NCBI RefSeq assembly: GCF_000428845.1
Contig: NZ_AUAS01000002.1
Coordinates: forward strand, 186,001 to 250,000
Direction: 5' to 3'
DNA: 64,000 bases
From: Dyadobacter alkalitolerans DSM 23607
GTDB taxonomy: Bacteria; Bacteroidota; Bacteroidia; Cytophagales; Spirosomataceae
The notes under the pieces were generated by a model. That model had not been told where the DNA came from and ran no database searches. It saw nothing but the letters and a program-made list of their open reading frames with translations. Numbering within the stretch: position 1 is the first letter of the stretch; each line of letters opens with the position of its first letter. A program made the position numbers and the translations under genes. This document shows positions 63,009-64,000 of this stretch, piece after piece.

Positions 63009-64000
63009 TTAGGTTTCTATTACAAAACGGTCGGCCAGGATGGCATTCATTCCTGGCTCGACCGTTTTTTCATGCGGAAGCGTGTAAAACTCGCTGGTAA
63101 TGCGGATCCCTTTTTCTGTTCTTTCGAGCGAGACTTTTAAAAAGCCGTGCTTGTTATCGCAGTAATTTTCAAGGGTAACATGATTAAAAGCCGCATTATT
63201 GGCTGTAAAACGGCTGTCCGAAGTGGACGCAACAGGATGGAGCTCGTCATAACCGCCGCCGCCGGCAACAATGAAGGGAACCGTCTTGCCATCAAAATAT
63301 CGCTTCGAAAACCGCTGGTAATTGTGAACATGCCCACTAAAAACCACATCCGGGCGGACACCGGTCTGCTCAAAAACCCCGTCAAAAAACTGGATCATTG
63401 GAAGGCTGGATCCGTGGTTGATATCTGCAGAATAGGGCGCGTGGTGAATACAGAGAATAATGCCCTTTTCAGGACGATCAGCATCGGCACTCCTGAGCTC
63501 TTCCATTAACCACTTACGCTGATCCGGGGTAATGACGCCAAACTTGGTAACATTGCCATACATGCCGATAATACGCGCAACCGGTGTAATGAGCGACCAG
63601 AAAACATTAGGCTGCGTCATGCTTTTCCGTTCCGCCCCGCCGCTGAAACTTACGGTTTGCGGCTGCTTATCACAAAAAACGGCCTTAAACGGATCCAGGC
63701 TTCGGTAGGAAACGCGGCTGTCCGGATTTACGTCACTGTCGTGGTTTCCCGGGATGGCGAAGATCGGGCCGGGATATTTTTGGTAGGGATCAAAAAACTG
63801 TCTTTTATACTGACTCGCTTCTCCAAAATTATAAACAATGTCGCCCAAATGATACAGGAACATGGGTTCCTTACCCGTGCCATCAGTCTGCTGATATTGC
63901 TTGATCATTTCGGCAACCACGAGCTTTTGAAAATCCGGATTACGAATACTGCCCGTATCGCCGAGCATGTGAAACGCCAGCTTATTACGGTCATTTAATT
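63009..64000 (-). CDS. Metallophosphoesterase (5' end off window)
   Basis: The frame stays open past ATG 63966-63968 to the right edge (residues reading LNDRNKLAFHMLGDTG), and the first metal motif includes residues before that ATG, so the true start is outside the window. Calcineurin-like motifs: FHMLGDTGS, YHLGDIVYNFGE, AIPGNHDSD, LCIHHAPYSA and FSGHVHNYQR. These form a two-metal site for phosphomonoesters or diesters. Family resembles purple acid phosphatase-like enzymes. It is convergent with the sugar dehydrogenase gene, 4 bp apart. Confidence 0.88.
   Translation of the reverse strand, partial: LNDRNKLAFHMLGDTGSIRNPDFQKLVVAEMIKQYQQTDGTGKEPMFLYHLGDIVYNFGEASQYKRQFFDPYQKYPGPIFAIPGNHDSDVNPDSRVSYRSLDPFKAVFCDKQPQTVSFSGGAERKSMTQPNVFWSLITPVARIIGMYGNVTKFGVITPDQRKWLMEELRSADADRPEKGIILCIHHAPYSADINHGSSLPMIQFFDGVFEQTGVRPDVVFSGHVHNYQRFSKRYFDGKTVPFIVAGGGGYDELHPVASTSDSRFTANNAAFNHVTLENYCDNKHGFLKVSLERTEKGIRITSEFYTLPHEKTVEPGMNAILADRFVIET
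63024..63070 (+). terminator. Terminator inside the 3' coding end of the opposite gene
   Basis: AAAACGGTCG (63024-63033) and CGACCGTTTT (63059-63068) form a 10-bp stem, extended by CCAGGA / TCCTGG inside, followed by a T run. It ends the sugar dehydrogenase transcript but lies wholly inside the coding end of the convergent phosphoesterase gene. Confidence 0.75.

Overview
The window reads as a stretch of a Bacteroidota chromosome, most likely a Dyadobacter-like member of the Cytophagales. The signs are a SusC/SusD pair with a DUF3823 lipoprotein, many lipobox signal peptides, LytTR/LytS-type signalling, a propeller-type hybrid kinase, FtsX-type permeases with two domains, DUF1080, and the Bacteroidota promoter form TTTG-N20-TAnnTTTG upstream of imuA. 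I see no rRNA, tRNA, CRISPR array or intact insertion sequence. The genus is inferred from gene style only.

Layout. 1-6.7 kb (minus strand): a glycan-use locus (SusC, SusD, DUF3823 lipoprotein, GH71/99-like hydrolase cut by the left edge), with a ~147-bp palindrome-bearing tandem repeat between the last two genes. 6.9-17.6 kb: single metabolic and housekeeping genes (nitrilase-like amidohydrolase, VOC proteins, metallo-beta-lactamase fold protein, DUF6157, HigA with a broken HigB, ClC channel, two sugar isomerase/epimerase-like proteins, exonuclease III, ankyrin membrane protein, ScyD-like lipoprotein). 17.7-26.0 kb (minus): a signalling block of two large hybrid kinases and two stand-alone receiver proteins. 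26.2-34.5 kb: a beta-lactamase-fold lipoprotein with a lost active site, a TonB-C protein, a shortened DoxX-like membrane protein, an AT-rich polytopic membrane protein, a PepSY-like lipoprotein, and an ECF sigma factor coupled to a membrane/beta-barrel protein.

34.5-45.3 kb: the ImuA/ImuB/DnaE2 mutagenic translesion system, with imuA separated from imuB-dnaE2 by about 5 kb of small genes. These are two ArsR-SRPBCC modules of opposite orientation around a NYN-LOTUS putative RNase, a DUF6934 gene with a possible 56-aa partner, a VOC protein and an esterase. Clear palindromic operators lie in front of both ArsR genes and of imuA. 45.3-51.3 kb: DUF1080 protein, two truncated genes joined head to head (FAD/NAD(P)-binding protein and MOSC protein), MFS transporter, lipoprotein, serine hydrolase. 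51.4-64 kb: FtsX-like permease, a pseudogenised LytTR regulator and TPR histidine kinase, a small secreted protein, an intact-looking two-kinase/one-regulator LytS/LytTR cluster, a PQQ-type sugar dehydrogenase fused to PKD and cytochrome c domains, and a metallophosphoesterase cut by the right edge.

A theme across the window is gene decay by deletion and frameshift: HigB, the DoxX-like protein, the FAD/MOSC pair and the LytTR/TPR-kinase pair all lack segments their families normally have. Either this is an actively eroding accessory region or some of these are assembly errors. Family assignments come from reading the translations against remembered family features; no database search was run.
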